Shown here: positions 34,133-42,413 of the stretch, in pieces | How positions within the stretch are numbered: position 1 is the first letter of the stretch | Layout: every line of letters begins with the position of its first letter | Assembly: GCA_016715065.1 (NCBI GenBank) | Contig: JADKBN010000031.1 | Coordinates: 186,001 to 250,000 of the forward strand | Reading direction: 5' to 3' | DNA from: Fibrobacterota bacterium | GTDB lineage: Bacteria; Fibrobacterota; Fibrobacteria; UBA5070 | Length of the DNA stretch: 64,000 bases | The notes under the pieces: model-generated | What the model saw: the letters and a program-made list of their open reading frames with translations, nothing else | The model's database searches: none | Told to the model about the DNA's origin: nothing | Made by a program: the position numbers and the translations under genes

Positions 34133-35514
34133 GGGCGGCTGGCCGACTCCATCGCCTTCATGCGCTTTTCCAGCTCGATGGTATGGAGCGTGAGCTCCTC
34201 CACCTTCTTCAAAAGCAGCAAGTTCATCTGAGCCAGATCCAGTCCGTTCTTCTCGATCTCTGAGGCGCTTGGCACTTCCGGCAGATGCTTGTGGGTCTTG
34301 GTGTAGGCTTCCACTTCGGACAGGGGCGCCAACTTGTAATCGGGCTCGAACACGTAGTCGGCGACGTTCGAAGCCTTGATCCCCGTGGTCACGACGGTCC
34401 CTTTGATGGTGCCGGAAACCGTCGCATCGCCATTCACATGGAGGCCGTTGGTGGCGATGCCCTTACCACCGAATTTCGCGTCGCGCGACACCCCATTTTC
34501 TGGATCCAAGTAAGCACTCTCGCCATCGACGGAAAAGTTCCATTCGCCTGTCGGCTTGGCCGCGGCATTGGGCGCGAACGTGCTTCCAGCCCACTCCTGG
34601 GTGGCGATTTCACCCATATAAACGGCAGGATCGCTTCCAAACGTCTGGTACAGCCTGAATTGCCCCTTGTTCGAGTAGAGCTCGAGGAAACCTTCGCCAG
34701 ACGCCATTCCGTATTGGGAATCTCCGATCGCCAACTTGGCTTGCTTCGGCTTACCCCCATCGGTGTAGTCCAAGTAGGAAGCGATGTAACCTTTTTCCGA
34801 CCTCAGATAAGTGGCATCCGCCTCGGCGGGAGTCAGCGCGCCCACGTCCGCGGCGCCTAACGAACCCTTCACCGCCAGATCCCCCAATCCCAGATTGGTC
34901 CGCGCCAAGGCCTTGTCGGTCAGATCGGACAAATTCTTACCACTGGCGAGCATGCCACTGGGAGCGCTCGCGCTGATCTGGCTGTTCACCCAGGATACAT
35001 CGGCCTTCTTCGCCAGCGCTTCGTTGAGTCCACGCACCGAAGCCGTGTCCGCCTTGCGCGCCAACGAATCCTTCACCACACGCAACTGATCGGCATCCGC
35101 CTTCTTGGCCAGCGACTCGCTGAAACCCCGCAACGCGGAAGTGTCCGCTTTGGCATTCAATTGACCGACATCCGCCTTCCTGGAAACCAGATCGTTCAGA
35201 ATGCGCAGCGTGGCGGTGTCCGCCTTGCCTTTCAGAGCCTTGTCCAGATCCGCAGCGCCCACTTTGGCGGCGATCAGCTTGATGGCATCCTCGAGCGCGG
35301 CCTGGTCCGCCTTGGCTGCCTGGAGACCGGTCACAGCCAACTGCAACGTGCCCACGGTGGCCTGTGGCGCCCTGGTGCCTACTGCGCTGTCCAGGTAGGC
35401 GAAGTTCTTGTTCATGTCTTCGGCGCGGGCGGGTTGACCAGGGACGAGGACATTGGGAACACCTGCGCAAACAGACGCGGCAGCGACGAAGGCGGAAACA
35501 AAAAGGCGATGCAT
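34126..35514 (-). CDS. Secreted tail-fibre-like coiled-coil protein, copy 2
   Basis: 462 aa, signal peptide MHRLFVSAFVAAASVCAG. It shares its first ~120 residues (LVPGQPARAEDMNKNFAYLD… LIAAKVGAADLDKALKGK) and its C-terminal ~100 residues with copy 1, but its middle differs. The coiled coil is expanded: the unit KAD…LR.L.D.LA.KAD is repeated several times (ADTATLRILNDLVSRKAD, ADTSALRGFSESLAKKAD, ADQLRVVKDSLARKAD, ADTASVRGLNEALAKKAD). The distal part (~210-350) has no similarity to copy 1, as expected if the receptor-binding portion diversified. Its stop overlaps the namZ scrap in the same convergent arrangement as in copy 1. Confidence 0.75.
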   Translation of the reverse strand: MHRLFVSAFVAAASVCAGVPNVLVPGQPARAEDMNKNFAYLDSAVGTRAPQATVGTLQLAVTGLQAAKADQAALEDAIKLIAAKVGAADLDKALKGKADTATLRILNDLVSRKADVGQLNAKADTSALRGFSESLAKKADADQLRVVKDSLARKADTASVRGLNEALAKKADVSWVNSQISASAPSGMLASGKNLSDLTDKALARTNLGLGDLAVKGSLGAADVGALTPAEADATYLRSEKGYIASYLDYTDGGKPKQAKLAIGDSQYGMASGEGFLELYSNKGQFRLYQTFGSDPAVYMGEIATQEWAGSTFAPNAAAKPTGEWNFSVDGESAYLDPENGVSRDAKFGGKGIATNGLHVNGDATVSGTIKGTVVTTGIKASNVADYVFEPDYKLAPLSEVEAYTKTHKHLPEVPSASEIEKNGLDLAQMNLLLLKKVEELTLHTIELEKRMKAMESASRPQ

Positions 35515-35636
35515 GGAATGGCTCCCAATGAGGCGGTTTTGGCGAATTGTTCCTGAAAAAGTACTCCTTCGGGCCAAAGGCGCTTCGTCAGACCCTCACC
35601 CGTTCGCCCCTCCTGTCGCCTTTCGCCGAAGCCCGG

Positions 35637-37220
35637 TCACTTTCCCTTGGACACCGGAAACAGTCTGGAAAGCAACCTCGCCAACGCTTCGTCGTCGCGG
35701 ATTCCGGTATCGTACCGGTAGCCTTTGGATTTGCGAAGCGGCATGCACCCGTCGCCACCGTCGGCGAGATAGGAATTGGTGGCGATCCGGACCGTGTCTT
35801 CGTCCTCCAGATCCGTCGCCGCACCCGCCAGTCGGAAGGACTTCCACTTGCCCTTCTCGCCCCGCTCGCCCGCGAGTCCGGCCATCCCGGGATTCTTCTT
35901 GCGGCCCTCCAGGATCTTCACGATGTGGCGCAGCCTTTTGCCAGTAATTGTCATCACCACCACGGAGTTCCCGAACGGCGCCACCCGCTGCACCTGCTCC
36001 ATGTCCACCACACCGGAATCCAGATCGTCGCGCACACCGCCTCGGTTCATGATCCCCACGCGAGCGCCTTGCGAAGCCCCTGCCTCAAGCAAGGATTGCG
36101 CGCAGAGATCGGCCAGTTCGCCACCTTTGCGTCGCGAGTACGCGGAAGGGACGCGAGCCACCTTGATCGCGCGCAGACTGTCCAGCGGACGCACCAGGCC
36201 CTGCAACAGCGCCGACATCCCGCTGTCGGGCACGAATCCCCGCACCGACTCCGAGGCGAGGCCGGCCAGCCCCGCCGGCGACGGCAGGAAGGGATGGCCT
36301 TCCCAGGAGGTCAACCGGAAGGTGGAATCGAAGCGAAGGTTGAGGACCCCGATCTCCATGCCGCGGTGCCATGCCTGCACCACGGGCACGGACAGGCCTT
36401 CGGAGGACTTGATCACCGTCGGGTAGGCCGGTGCCCCGCCCAGCCCCGGAAAGCTTCCCACGCGCGTGTGACTGTGGCCACCCACCACGCACGAAATGCC
36501 CGGCACCGTACGGGCGAGCATGGTGTCCGCTTCCCATCCCGCATGCGACAACACGACCACCGCCTTGGCGCCCGCACGCCTGGCGGAATCCACCACTTGG
36601 GCGATGGAGGCAGCCTCGCGAAAGCGCAGATTCTGTCCTGGCCTGGAGAGGGAGGGTGTGGAAGGATGCGCGATCCCGACGATGCCGATGCGACGACCGT
36701 CCACCTCGCGCATCAGGACCGAAGGAATGCGGCCGGCCAGGATGGGCTCGCGGGAAGCATCGAGCGTGGAGGCCACCACCGGCACCCGCGAGGAATCCAG
36801 GAAGGCGCGCAACGGCCCCGGGCCCAGATCGAACTCGTGGTTTCCAGGCACGAACGCATCCATCCCGAGCCGTTGCACCACGGCGGCATCGGCAAGACCT
36901 CGGTAGAGGGAAAACCAGGCGGTCCCGGTGAATTGGTCGCCCGCATGCAAGAACAGGGATTGGGGCCGGGCCTTGCGCAGGGAGTCGAACGCAGCCTTCA
37001 ATATGGCCGCACCACCCAGAGGAACCTGCACGGACTTCCCCTCGACCTTCATGGACACGGAGGTGGGATCCAGATGCGCGTGCACGTCGTTGACATGGAC
37101 CAGAGTCAGGGAGAAGCCGGAATCGTGATCGGATGGGGCAACGGGCTTGGCGAGGGAATCTGGCTTGCTGGAAACCGTGCTCGCGCCGAACAAAGCGATC
37201 GCGACAAATATTGGATGCAT
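35637..37220 (-). CDS. Secreted 5'-nucleotidase (UshA-like metallophosphoesterase)
   Basis: A 527-aa exported enzyme that would release phosphate from extracellular nucleotides. The signal peptide is MHPIFVAIALFGASTVSS. The calcineurin-type metal centre is complete: NDVHAH (44-49), GDQF (94-97), GNHEFD (126-131), and later LSHAG and GGHSHTR. The C-terminal 5'-nucleotidase domain follows (IMNRGGVRDDLDSG, QRVAPFGNSVVVM). The ATG at 37220 has a GAGGAG ribosome site. It is downstream of the protease array on the same strand but separated by a ~260-bp gap with decayed sequence. Confidence 0.9.
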   Translation of the reverse strand: MHPIFVAIALFGASTVSSKPDSLAKPVAPSDHDSGFSLTLVHVNDVHAHLDPTSVSMKVEGKSVQVPLGGAAILKAAFDSLRKARPQSLFLHAGDQFTGTAWFSLYRGLADAAVVQRLGMDAFVPGNHEFDLGPGPLRAFLDSSRVPVVASTLDASREPILAGRIPSVLMREVDGRRIGIVGIAHPSTPSLSRPGQNLRFREAASIAQVVDSARRAGAKAVVVLSHAGWEADTMLARTVPGISCVVGGHSHTRVGSFPGLGGAPAYPTVIKSSEGLSVPVVQAWHRGMEIGVLNLRFDSTFRLTSWEGHPFLPSPAGLAGLASESVRGFVPDSGMSALLQGLVRPLDSLRAIKVARVPSAYSRRKGGELADLCAQSLLEAGASQGARVGIMNRGGVRDDLDSGVVDMEQVQRVAPFGNSVVVMTITGKRLRHIVKILEGRKKNPGMAGLAGERGEKGKWKSFRLAGAATDLEDEDTVRIATNSYLADGGDGCMPLRKSKGYRYDTGIRDDEALARLLSRLFPVSKGK

Positions 37221-37267
37221 CTGGTATGGCTCCTCGGTTCCAACGAACCCTTGGAACAAGGTAGCTG

Positions 37268-37486
37268 TCACCGGGCGGCTGCTTCCAGGGTAGTCAAGAG
37301 GTGACTCTTGCCATCCGGGTCCTCAAACTGAAAATCCAGCCCGCCGATCGGTCGACCCGCAGCGTCATCGTCTTTACCTGGATCGCTGCCAGCTCCTCTT
37401 CCTTTGGAGGATCTTTCTTTTCAAGCTTGACCGGATTCACCGCCTACGGGCCAGGAAGCGAGGTCCAACATCGCCCAGTCGTTGCT
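37268..37486 (-). pseudogene. Decayed coding scraps, including a protease fragment
   Basis: Directly after the stop of protease A, the minus strand reads SNDWAMLDLASWPVGGESGQA then TGA (37421-37423). SNDWAMLDLA matches the region around the catalytic Asp of the four proteases (GDNDWAMLELAS), so this is a fragment of a further copy. A second coding-like stretch follows: GTG 37440 gives NPVKLEKKDPPKEEELAAIQ, and a neighbouring frame gives RPIGGLDFQFEDPDGKSHLL ending at TGA 37268-37270; together they look like one small gene with a frameshift. Neither is intact. Confidence 0.45.
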
Positions 37487-38705
37487 ACTGGTTCGACACC
37501 GTCGTCGCAGTCTTTGTCAGACCGGTCGCAAAGCGGGCCACCACTAGCAGTACGCCCTTCCTGTTCAGGCGCTCCAAGGTCCAGTTCGTTGCTTCTCCTG
37601 TGCGCAAAAGGCTCCTGCCACGGGCATCCAAAACTTCGATCCGGGCCAGGCGATCGGTCTCGACTTCTAGCCCTGGAGACGTCCAGCGCATCCTCAGGAC
37701 AGGTTTGGAGGGCTTAGTGGATCGCAGTGTCGATTCTGGAATCTTCACATCGCTCAAGATCGAGGCGATCACTCCCGACATGGTGCTGTCGAAGGCATTG
37801 ATGGCGTCCAGCGTCCAACGAGTTCCTCTGGTTCGCAATGATCCGCGCACACAGACGTCGTCGGGACAATCAAGGATGCCCGATCCGCTTTCCCCCTGCC
37901 AGGCCGGGACCAGCGGCACCCAGTCCAGGATGGGCCCGAAGTGGTTCCGACCGAGAGGCCCCCACGAATGACACAAAGTGTCTTTGCGGGACACCGTATC
38001 GCAGACCTGGCCCGCTCGGCACGTGGAAGGGATCACAGGGTAACCCATCATGTGGATCATGCGATCTTCCCGCGACGTTTCCATGGGAGCCACCTGTGCC
38101 CAGCCCATGCTGGTTCCGAGGTCCGATTCCAATTCCAGCAAGGCCCAATCGTTGTCGCCGTTGTATCCGCCGGAAATCGGGAAAACGGATTTTGAAATCG
38201 TCGACTTCACCACCCGGACGGGCTCCATCCCCGGGTAGTCCCGGCCCAGATTGAAGCCAGGGCGCACGAAAAATGAATCCGAAACCCACTGCTCGTGAAT
38301 CGAGGAAATCGAAGTGGGCGAAACCAAGCAATGAGCCGCTGTCAGCACACGCTTGGGGCCCACCAGAATCCCCGAACAGCGCGGATACATCGCTCCGGTA
38401 TAGATCTTGAGATCCAACCGAACGGCAGTCCGCGCAGGCCAACTCAATGGCGATGGATCCTTCGACAATGGCCTTCGCATCAAAATGTAGGGCGGGTTTT
38501 CCGCCACCACCGGAGTGGGCAACCCACCGATCCCAGGCAAGCTTCCGGTCCACGATCCAGCCGTGGTGTCGCCGGCACGCCCTTGGACCACCGACTCCGC
38601 GGACGTTTCCTTCAGGTGGTCGCGAACGACAATGGTATGGGATACCGATGCAGCCAGGCATGGCGAAGCAACAAAGACGCACAACCCCAATGCGCAAACC
38701 CTCAC
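37485..38705 (-). CDS. Secreted trypsin-like serine protease A (S1 family)
   Basis: 406 aa from GTG 38705, which overlaps the stop of protease B as GTGA. That start gives a clean signal peptide MRVCALGLCVFVASPCLA. The triad is complete: H125 in LTAAHC, D186 in GDNDWALLEL, S273 in GESGSG. A propeptide-like region of ~75 residues precedes the fold. Its last ~80 residues differ from those of B-D (…RIEVLDARGRSLLRTGEATN…) and resemble a sorting tail. Its middle ~725 bp is almost identical to protease C, far closer than to B. It is the last of four coupled genes. Confidence 0.88.
   Translation of the reverse strand: MRVCALGLCVFVASPCLAASVSHTIVVRDHLKETSAESVVQGRAGDTTAGSWTGSLPGIGGLPTPVVAENPPYILMRRPLSKDPSPLSWPARTAVRLDLKIYTGAMYPRCSGILVGPKRVLTAAHCLVSPTSISSIHEQWVSDSFFVRPGFNLGRDYPGMEPVRVVKSTISKSVFPISGGYNGDNDWALLELESDLGTSMGWAQVAPMETSREDRMIHMMGYPVIPSTCRAGQVCDTVSRKDTLCHSWGPLGRNHFGPILDWVPLVPAWQGESGSGILDCPDDVCVRGSLRTRGTRWTLDAINAFDSTMSGVIASILSDVKIPESTLRSTKPSKPVLRMRWTSPGLEVETDRLARIEVLDARGRSLLRTGEATNWTLERLNRKGVLLVVARFATGLTKTATTVSNQ
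37890..38613 (-). repeat. Near-identical direct repeat within protease A (partner at 40312-41035)
   Basis: About 725 bp that differ from the segment 2422 bp further on at only a small number of bases, most of them near the 3' end of the genes. The flanking sequence of the two genes is much more different, so the block looks like recent gene conversion. Confidence 0.8.
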
Positions 38706-39916
38706 GGCGCCACCAAAGTACGACTGCGCGACCAACCCGGTCCGCGCGCGACCACAAGAACCATCTTCGCGCGAGCAGGGTCGACGCGTGACGATGCAGC
38801 ATTGTTCGCGACTTCGATCCGGGTTCCATCCGGACGGAAAGCGTCAAATTTGTAGGCGCCTTCGCACCGAAGCTCCCAACCCCTTCCATCCCACCTCGCG
38901 TGGATCTCCCCGGATCCAACGCTTGTTTGCGCTTGTAGGCCAGAAAGCGGCACCTTCACGCTTTCCAGGAGCTTGGCAAGCACTCCCGACATGGTGCTGT
39001 CGAAGGCGTTGACCGCTTCGACCGTCCATCGGGTTCCGCGCACGCGCAACTTCCCGAGCCGGCATGCGTCGTCAGGACAATCCAGGACGCCTGATCCGCT
39101 TTCCCCTTGCCAACCTGGCACCTTTGGCGCCCAATCCTGGATAGGGCCGAAATTGTTGCGTTTGAGAGGACCCCAGGAATGACAAAGAGTGTCTTTCCTG
39201 GAAACCGTGTCGCAGGGAAGTCCTGTTCGGCAAGCCGGCGGCCGGATGGGGTATCCCAGCATGTGGATGTTCTTGCCATCGCGCGATGCTTCCATGGGCG
39301 CAACCTGCGCCCAACCCAATCGGGTTCCGATATCGGACTCCAGCTCCAGCAACGCCCAGTCGTTGTCTCCGTCGTACGACTTCGAAGCAGGGAATACAGA
39401 TTTTGAAATCGCTGTCTTCACGACGCGCACGGGAACCATCCCGGGGTAGTCGGCTCCACGGTCGAGCCCGGCACGCGCGAAGACGGAATCCGAATACCAA
39501 TCCTCCTGGATGGTGGATGTGGAGGTCGGCATCACCATGCAATGCCCAGCCGTCAAAACGTGCTTCGGGCCCACGAGATACCCTGAACAATTCGGATAGA
39601 GAATGCTGTCGTAGGACTTCACATCCAACCGCACAGCTGCCCGGCCAGGCCACCCCCTGGTCTGCGACCCGGTCCAAAGCGCGCTTCTCATGAGAATGAA
39701 CGGAGGATCTTCCGGGACCGCGGGCGTCGGAAGCCCGTCAATTCCCGTCAGACTGCCCGTCCACGATCCAGAGGAGGTGTCGCCCATGCTGGCCTGGATA
39801 GTGGCCTCGCTCGATACCGCCTTCAGGTGGTCGCGAACGACAATCGTGTGGGATACCGATGCGGCCAGGCATGGCGAAGCAACAACGACGCACAACCCCA
39901 ATGCGCAAACCCTCAC
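38702..39916 (-). CDS. Secreted trypsin-like serine protease B (S1 family)
   Basis: 404 aa from GTG 39916 (signal peptide MRVCALGLCVVVASPCLA), overlapping the stop of protease C as GTGA. The triad sits in LTAGHC, GDNDWALLEL and GESGSG. It keeps the common frame of the family (RDHLKAVSSE.., VRVVKTAISKSVFP, SRKDTLCHSWGPL) but is the most divergent of the three short paralogues in its middle. The C-terminal ~70 residues (AYKFDAFRPDGTRIEVA… GPGWSRSRTLVAP) match those of C and D. Its first ~30 codons are nearly the same as in A, a sign of patchy conversion. Confidence 0.88.
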   Translation of the reverse strand: MRVCALGLCVVVASPCLAASVSHTIVVRDHLKAVSSEATIQASMGDTSSGSWTGSLTGIDGLPTPAVPEDPPFILMRSALWTGSQTRGWPGRAAVRLDVKSYDSILYPNCSGYLVGPKHVLTAGHCMVMPTSTSTIQEDWYSDSVFARAGLDRGADYPGMVPVRVVKTAISKSVFPASKSYDGDNDWALLELESDIGTRLGWAQVAPMEASRDGKNIHMLGYPIRPPACRTGLPCDTVSRKDTLCHSWGPLKRNNFGPIQDWAPKVPGWQGESGSGVLDCPDDACRLGKLRVRGTRWTVEAVNAFDSTMSGVLAKLLESVKVPLSGLQAQTSVGSGEIHARWDGRGWELRCEGAYKFDAFRPDGTRIEVANNAASSRVDPARAKMVLVVARGPGWSRSRTLVAP

Positions 39917-41127
39917 GGCGCAACCAAGGTTCGACCGCGCGACCAACCCGGTCCGCGCGCGACCACCAGAACCATTCTCGCCCCAACAGGCGATAGCCGC
40001 ACGACCGGACCTTCCGATGCAATTTCCATACGAGCTCCATCCGGACGGAAAGCGTCAAAGGAGGCCGCGCCTTCGCACCGAAGTTCCCATGTCCTCCCGT
40101 CCCAGCGCGCATCGATTCCCGAAACTCCAAGCCCACCTTGCGCCACCACTCCGGAAAGCGGAACCTTCACGCCTTCCAGAAGCTTGGCCAACACCCCCGA
40201 CATCGTGCTGTCGAAGGCGTTGATGGCCTCCAGCGTCCATCGAGTTCCGCGAGTTCGCAAAGGGCCGCGCACACAGGCGTCGTCCGGGCAATCGAGGATT
40301 CCCGAACCGCTTTCCCCCTGCCAGGCCGGGACCAGCGGCACCCAGTCCTGGATGGGCCCGAAGTGGTTCCGACCGAGAGGCCCCCACGAATGACACAAAG
40401 TGTCTTTCCGGGAAACGGTATCGCAGACCTGGCCCGTCCGGCACGCCGATGGGATCACAGGGTAACCCATCATGTGGATCATGCGATCTTCCCGCGACGC
40501 TTCCATGGGAGCCACCTGTGCCCATCCCATGCTGGTTCCGAGGTCAGATTCCAATTCCAGCAAGGCCCAATCGTTGTCGCCGTTGTATCCGCCGGAAATC
40601 GGGAAAACGGATTTTGAAATCGTCGATTTCACCACCCGGACGGGCTCCGTCCCCGGGTAGTCCCGGCCCAGATTGAAGCCAGGGCGCACGAAAAATGAAT
40701 CCGAAACCCACTGCTCGTGAATCGAGGAAATCGAAGTGGGCGAAACCAAGCAATGAGCCGCTGTCAGCACACGCTTGGGGCCCACCAGAATCCCCGAACA
40801 GCGCGGATACATCGCTCCGGTATAGATCTTGAGATCCAACCGAACGGCAGTCCGCGCAGGCCAACTCAATGGCGATGGATCCTTCGACAATGGCCTTCGC
40901 ATCAAAATGTAGGGCGGATTTTCCGCCACCGCCGGGGTGGGCAATCCACCGATCCCAGGCAAGCTTCCGGTCCACGATCCAGCCGTGGTGTCGCCGGCAC
41001 GCCCTTGGACCACCGACTCCGCGGAGGTTTCTTTCATGTGGTCGCGGATGACGATGGTGTGAGAAACGGCCGCAGCCAGGCATGAAGATGCCGCCAAGGC
41101 GATCAGCCCAATTGCGCAAACCCTCAC
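39913..41127 (-). CDS. Secreted trypsin-like serine protease C (S1 family)
   Basis: 404 aa. GTG 41127 overlaps the stop of protease D as GTGA and gives the signal peptide MRVCAIGLIALAASSCLA; sequence further upstream in this frame is only the shadow of protease D. The triad is in LTAAHC, GDNDWALLEL and GESGSG. The central ~725 bp is almost identical to protease A, whereas the C-terminal tail (SFDAFRPDGARMEIASEG… GWSRGRTLVAP) groups with B and D. Confidence 0.88.
   Translation of the reverse strand: MRVCAIGLIALAASSCLAAAVSHTIVIRDHMKETSAESVVQGRAGDTTAGSWTGSLPGIGGLPTPAVAENPPYILMRRPLSKDPSPLSWPARTAVRLDLKIYTGAMYPRCSGILVGPKRVLTAAHCLVSPTSISSIHEQWVSDSFFVRPGFNLGRDYPGTEPVRVVKSTISKSVFPISGGYNGDNDWALLELESDLGTSMGWAQVAPMEASREDRMIHMMGYPVIPSACRTGQVCDTVSRKDTLCHSWGPLGRNHFGPIQDWVPLVPAWQGESGSGILDCPDDACVRGPLRTRGTRWTLEAINAFDSTMSGVLAKLLEGVKVPLSGVVAQGGLGVSGIDARWDGRTWELRCEGAASFDAFRPDGARMEIASEGPVVRLSPVGARMVLVVARGPGWSRGRTLVAP
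40312..41035 (-). repeat. Near-identical direct repeat within protease C (partner at 37890-38613)
   Basis: The second copy of the ~725-bp block shared with protease A, offset by 2422 bp. It covers the region from the propeptide to the active-site Ser. Such a block can mediate deletion of the gene between the copies. Confidence 0.8.
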
Positions 41128-42341
41128 GGCGCCACCAACGTGCGGCTTCGCGACCAGCCCGGCCCGCGCGCCACAACCAGAACCATTCTCGCTCCGGCAG
41201 GCGACAGCCGCACGACCGGAACTTTCGATGCGATCTCCAGACGAGTTCCATTCGGTCGGAAAGCGTCGAACGTGGTCGCGCCTTCGCACCGAAGCTCCCA
41301 CCCCCTTCCGTCCCACCTCGCGTCGATTCCCATGGCTCCAAGGCCGGCTTGCGCAAGCGTGCCGGACAGCGGCACCTTCACGCCCTCCAGGAGCTTGGCC
41401 AGAACGCCCGACATCGTGCTGTCGAAGGCGCTGATGGCATCGGTGGTCCAACGGGTTCCGCGCACCCGAAGCGTTCCCAGCCGACATCCATCGTCAGGAC
41501 AATCCAACACGGGGGATCCGCTCTCGCCCTGCCAGGCGGGAACCAACGGAGCCCAATCCTGGATGGGGCCTTGTTTCCGGCGCTGGAGGGGACCCCACGA
41601 GTGGCAAAGCGTGTCCTTGCGGGAAACGGTGTCGCAAGGGATGCCAACCCTGCACGCGGCATGGATCACGGGGTATCCCAACATGTGGATCGATGCCCCT
41701 TCACGCGACGCGTTCATCGGGGCGACCTGGGCCCAGCCGAGGCTGGTTCCGATATCCGAAGCAAGCTCCAACATCGCCCAGTCGTTGTCGCCCACATATT
41801 GCGCCGCGATCGGGAAGACGGACTTGGACACCGTGGATCTCACGACTCGGACAGGATTCATTCCTGGATGATCCTTGCCTCGATTGTACGCAGGCCGCAC
41901 GAACAGCGAATCCGAGATCCACTGCTCGCCGATGGGCGAGATCGATGTGGGCACGACCACGCAGTGGGCGGCTGTCAAAACCTGTCGCGGACCGACCATG
42001 ACTCCCGAACACCTCGGCCGGTACTCGCCCTCGTCCGTGATGAAATCCAGCCGGATCGCCAGTCGACCTGGCCAGAGCACCGGTTCATCCGATGGCCTCA
42101 ACGCGGTTCTCATCGAGAGGTACGGCGGATTTTCCGGGACAGGCGGCGTCGGCAAACCTTCGATCCCTGGCAGAGTCCCGATCCAAGTTCCGGCGGTGGT
42201 GTCTCCGATTCGCGCCTGAACACTGGTTTCGCTGGAGGTTTCCTTCAGGTGGTCGCGCACGACGATCTGGTGGGCGATGTTGGCGGAACAGGCGATGGAG
42301 ATCGCCAGAAGGATTCCCTGGATCGGAAGGCGCGGAGTCAT
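41124..42341 (-). CDS. Secreted trypsin-like serine protease D (S1 family)
   Basis: 405 aa from ATG 42341 (MTPRLPIQGILLAISIACSA, signal peptide); ATG 42353 is a 4-codon-longer alternative. It is the first of the four tandem proteases. The triad sits in LTAAHC, GDNDWAMLEL and GESGSP. The signal peptide differs from those of A-C, while the mature part is clearly of the same family, so it may represent the founding copy. It starts only ~15 bp after the terminator-like hairpin behind the CLCA-like gene, so it either has read-through transcription or a promoter inside that region. Confidence 0.88.
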   Translation of the reverse strand: MTPRLPIQGILLAISIACSANIAHQIVVRDHLKETSSETSVQARIGDTTAGTWIGTLPGIEGLPTPPVPENPPYLSMRTALRPSDEPVLWPGRLAIRLDFITDEGEYRPRCSGVMVGPRQVLTAAHCVVVPTSISPIGEQWISDSLFVRPAYNRGKDHPGMNPVRVVRSTVSKSVFPIAAQYVGDNDWAMLELASDIGTSLGWAQVAPMNASREGASIHMLGYPVIHAACRVGIPCDTVSRKDTLCHSWGPLQRRKQGPIQDWAPLVPAWQGESGSPVLDCPDDGCRLGTLRVRGTRWTTDAISAFDSTMSGVLAKLLEGVKVPLSGTLAQAGLGAMGIDARWDGRGWELRCEGATTFDAFRPNGTRLEIASKVPVVRLSPAGARMVLVVARGPGWSRSRTLVAP

Positions 42342-42355
42342 GCCAAGAAACATAA

Positions 42356-42382
42356 AGCCCCCGATCCAACCTGGATCGGGGG
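42356..42382 (-). terminator. Strong hairpin behind the CLCA-like gene
   Basis: GCCCCCGATCC and GGATCGGGGGC form a perfect 11-bp stem with a 5-nt loop, 31 bp past the stop of the CLCA-like gene. On the minus strand it is followed by TTTATGTTTCTT, a broken T-run that contains ATG 42353. It probably acts as a partial terminator that lowers protease expression relative to the upstream genes. Confidence 0.65.
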
Positions 42383-42413
42383 CCTGGCGATTTCTTCTAA
42401 AGCGACCTTCGCC

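Noticed and set aside
41128..41487. N-terminal extension of protease C
   Set aside because: It is the shadow of the end of protease D; the GTGA overlap at 41124-41127 gives a proper signal peptide.
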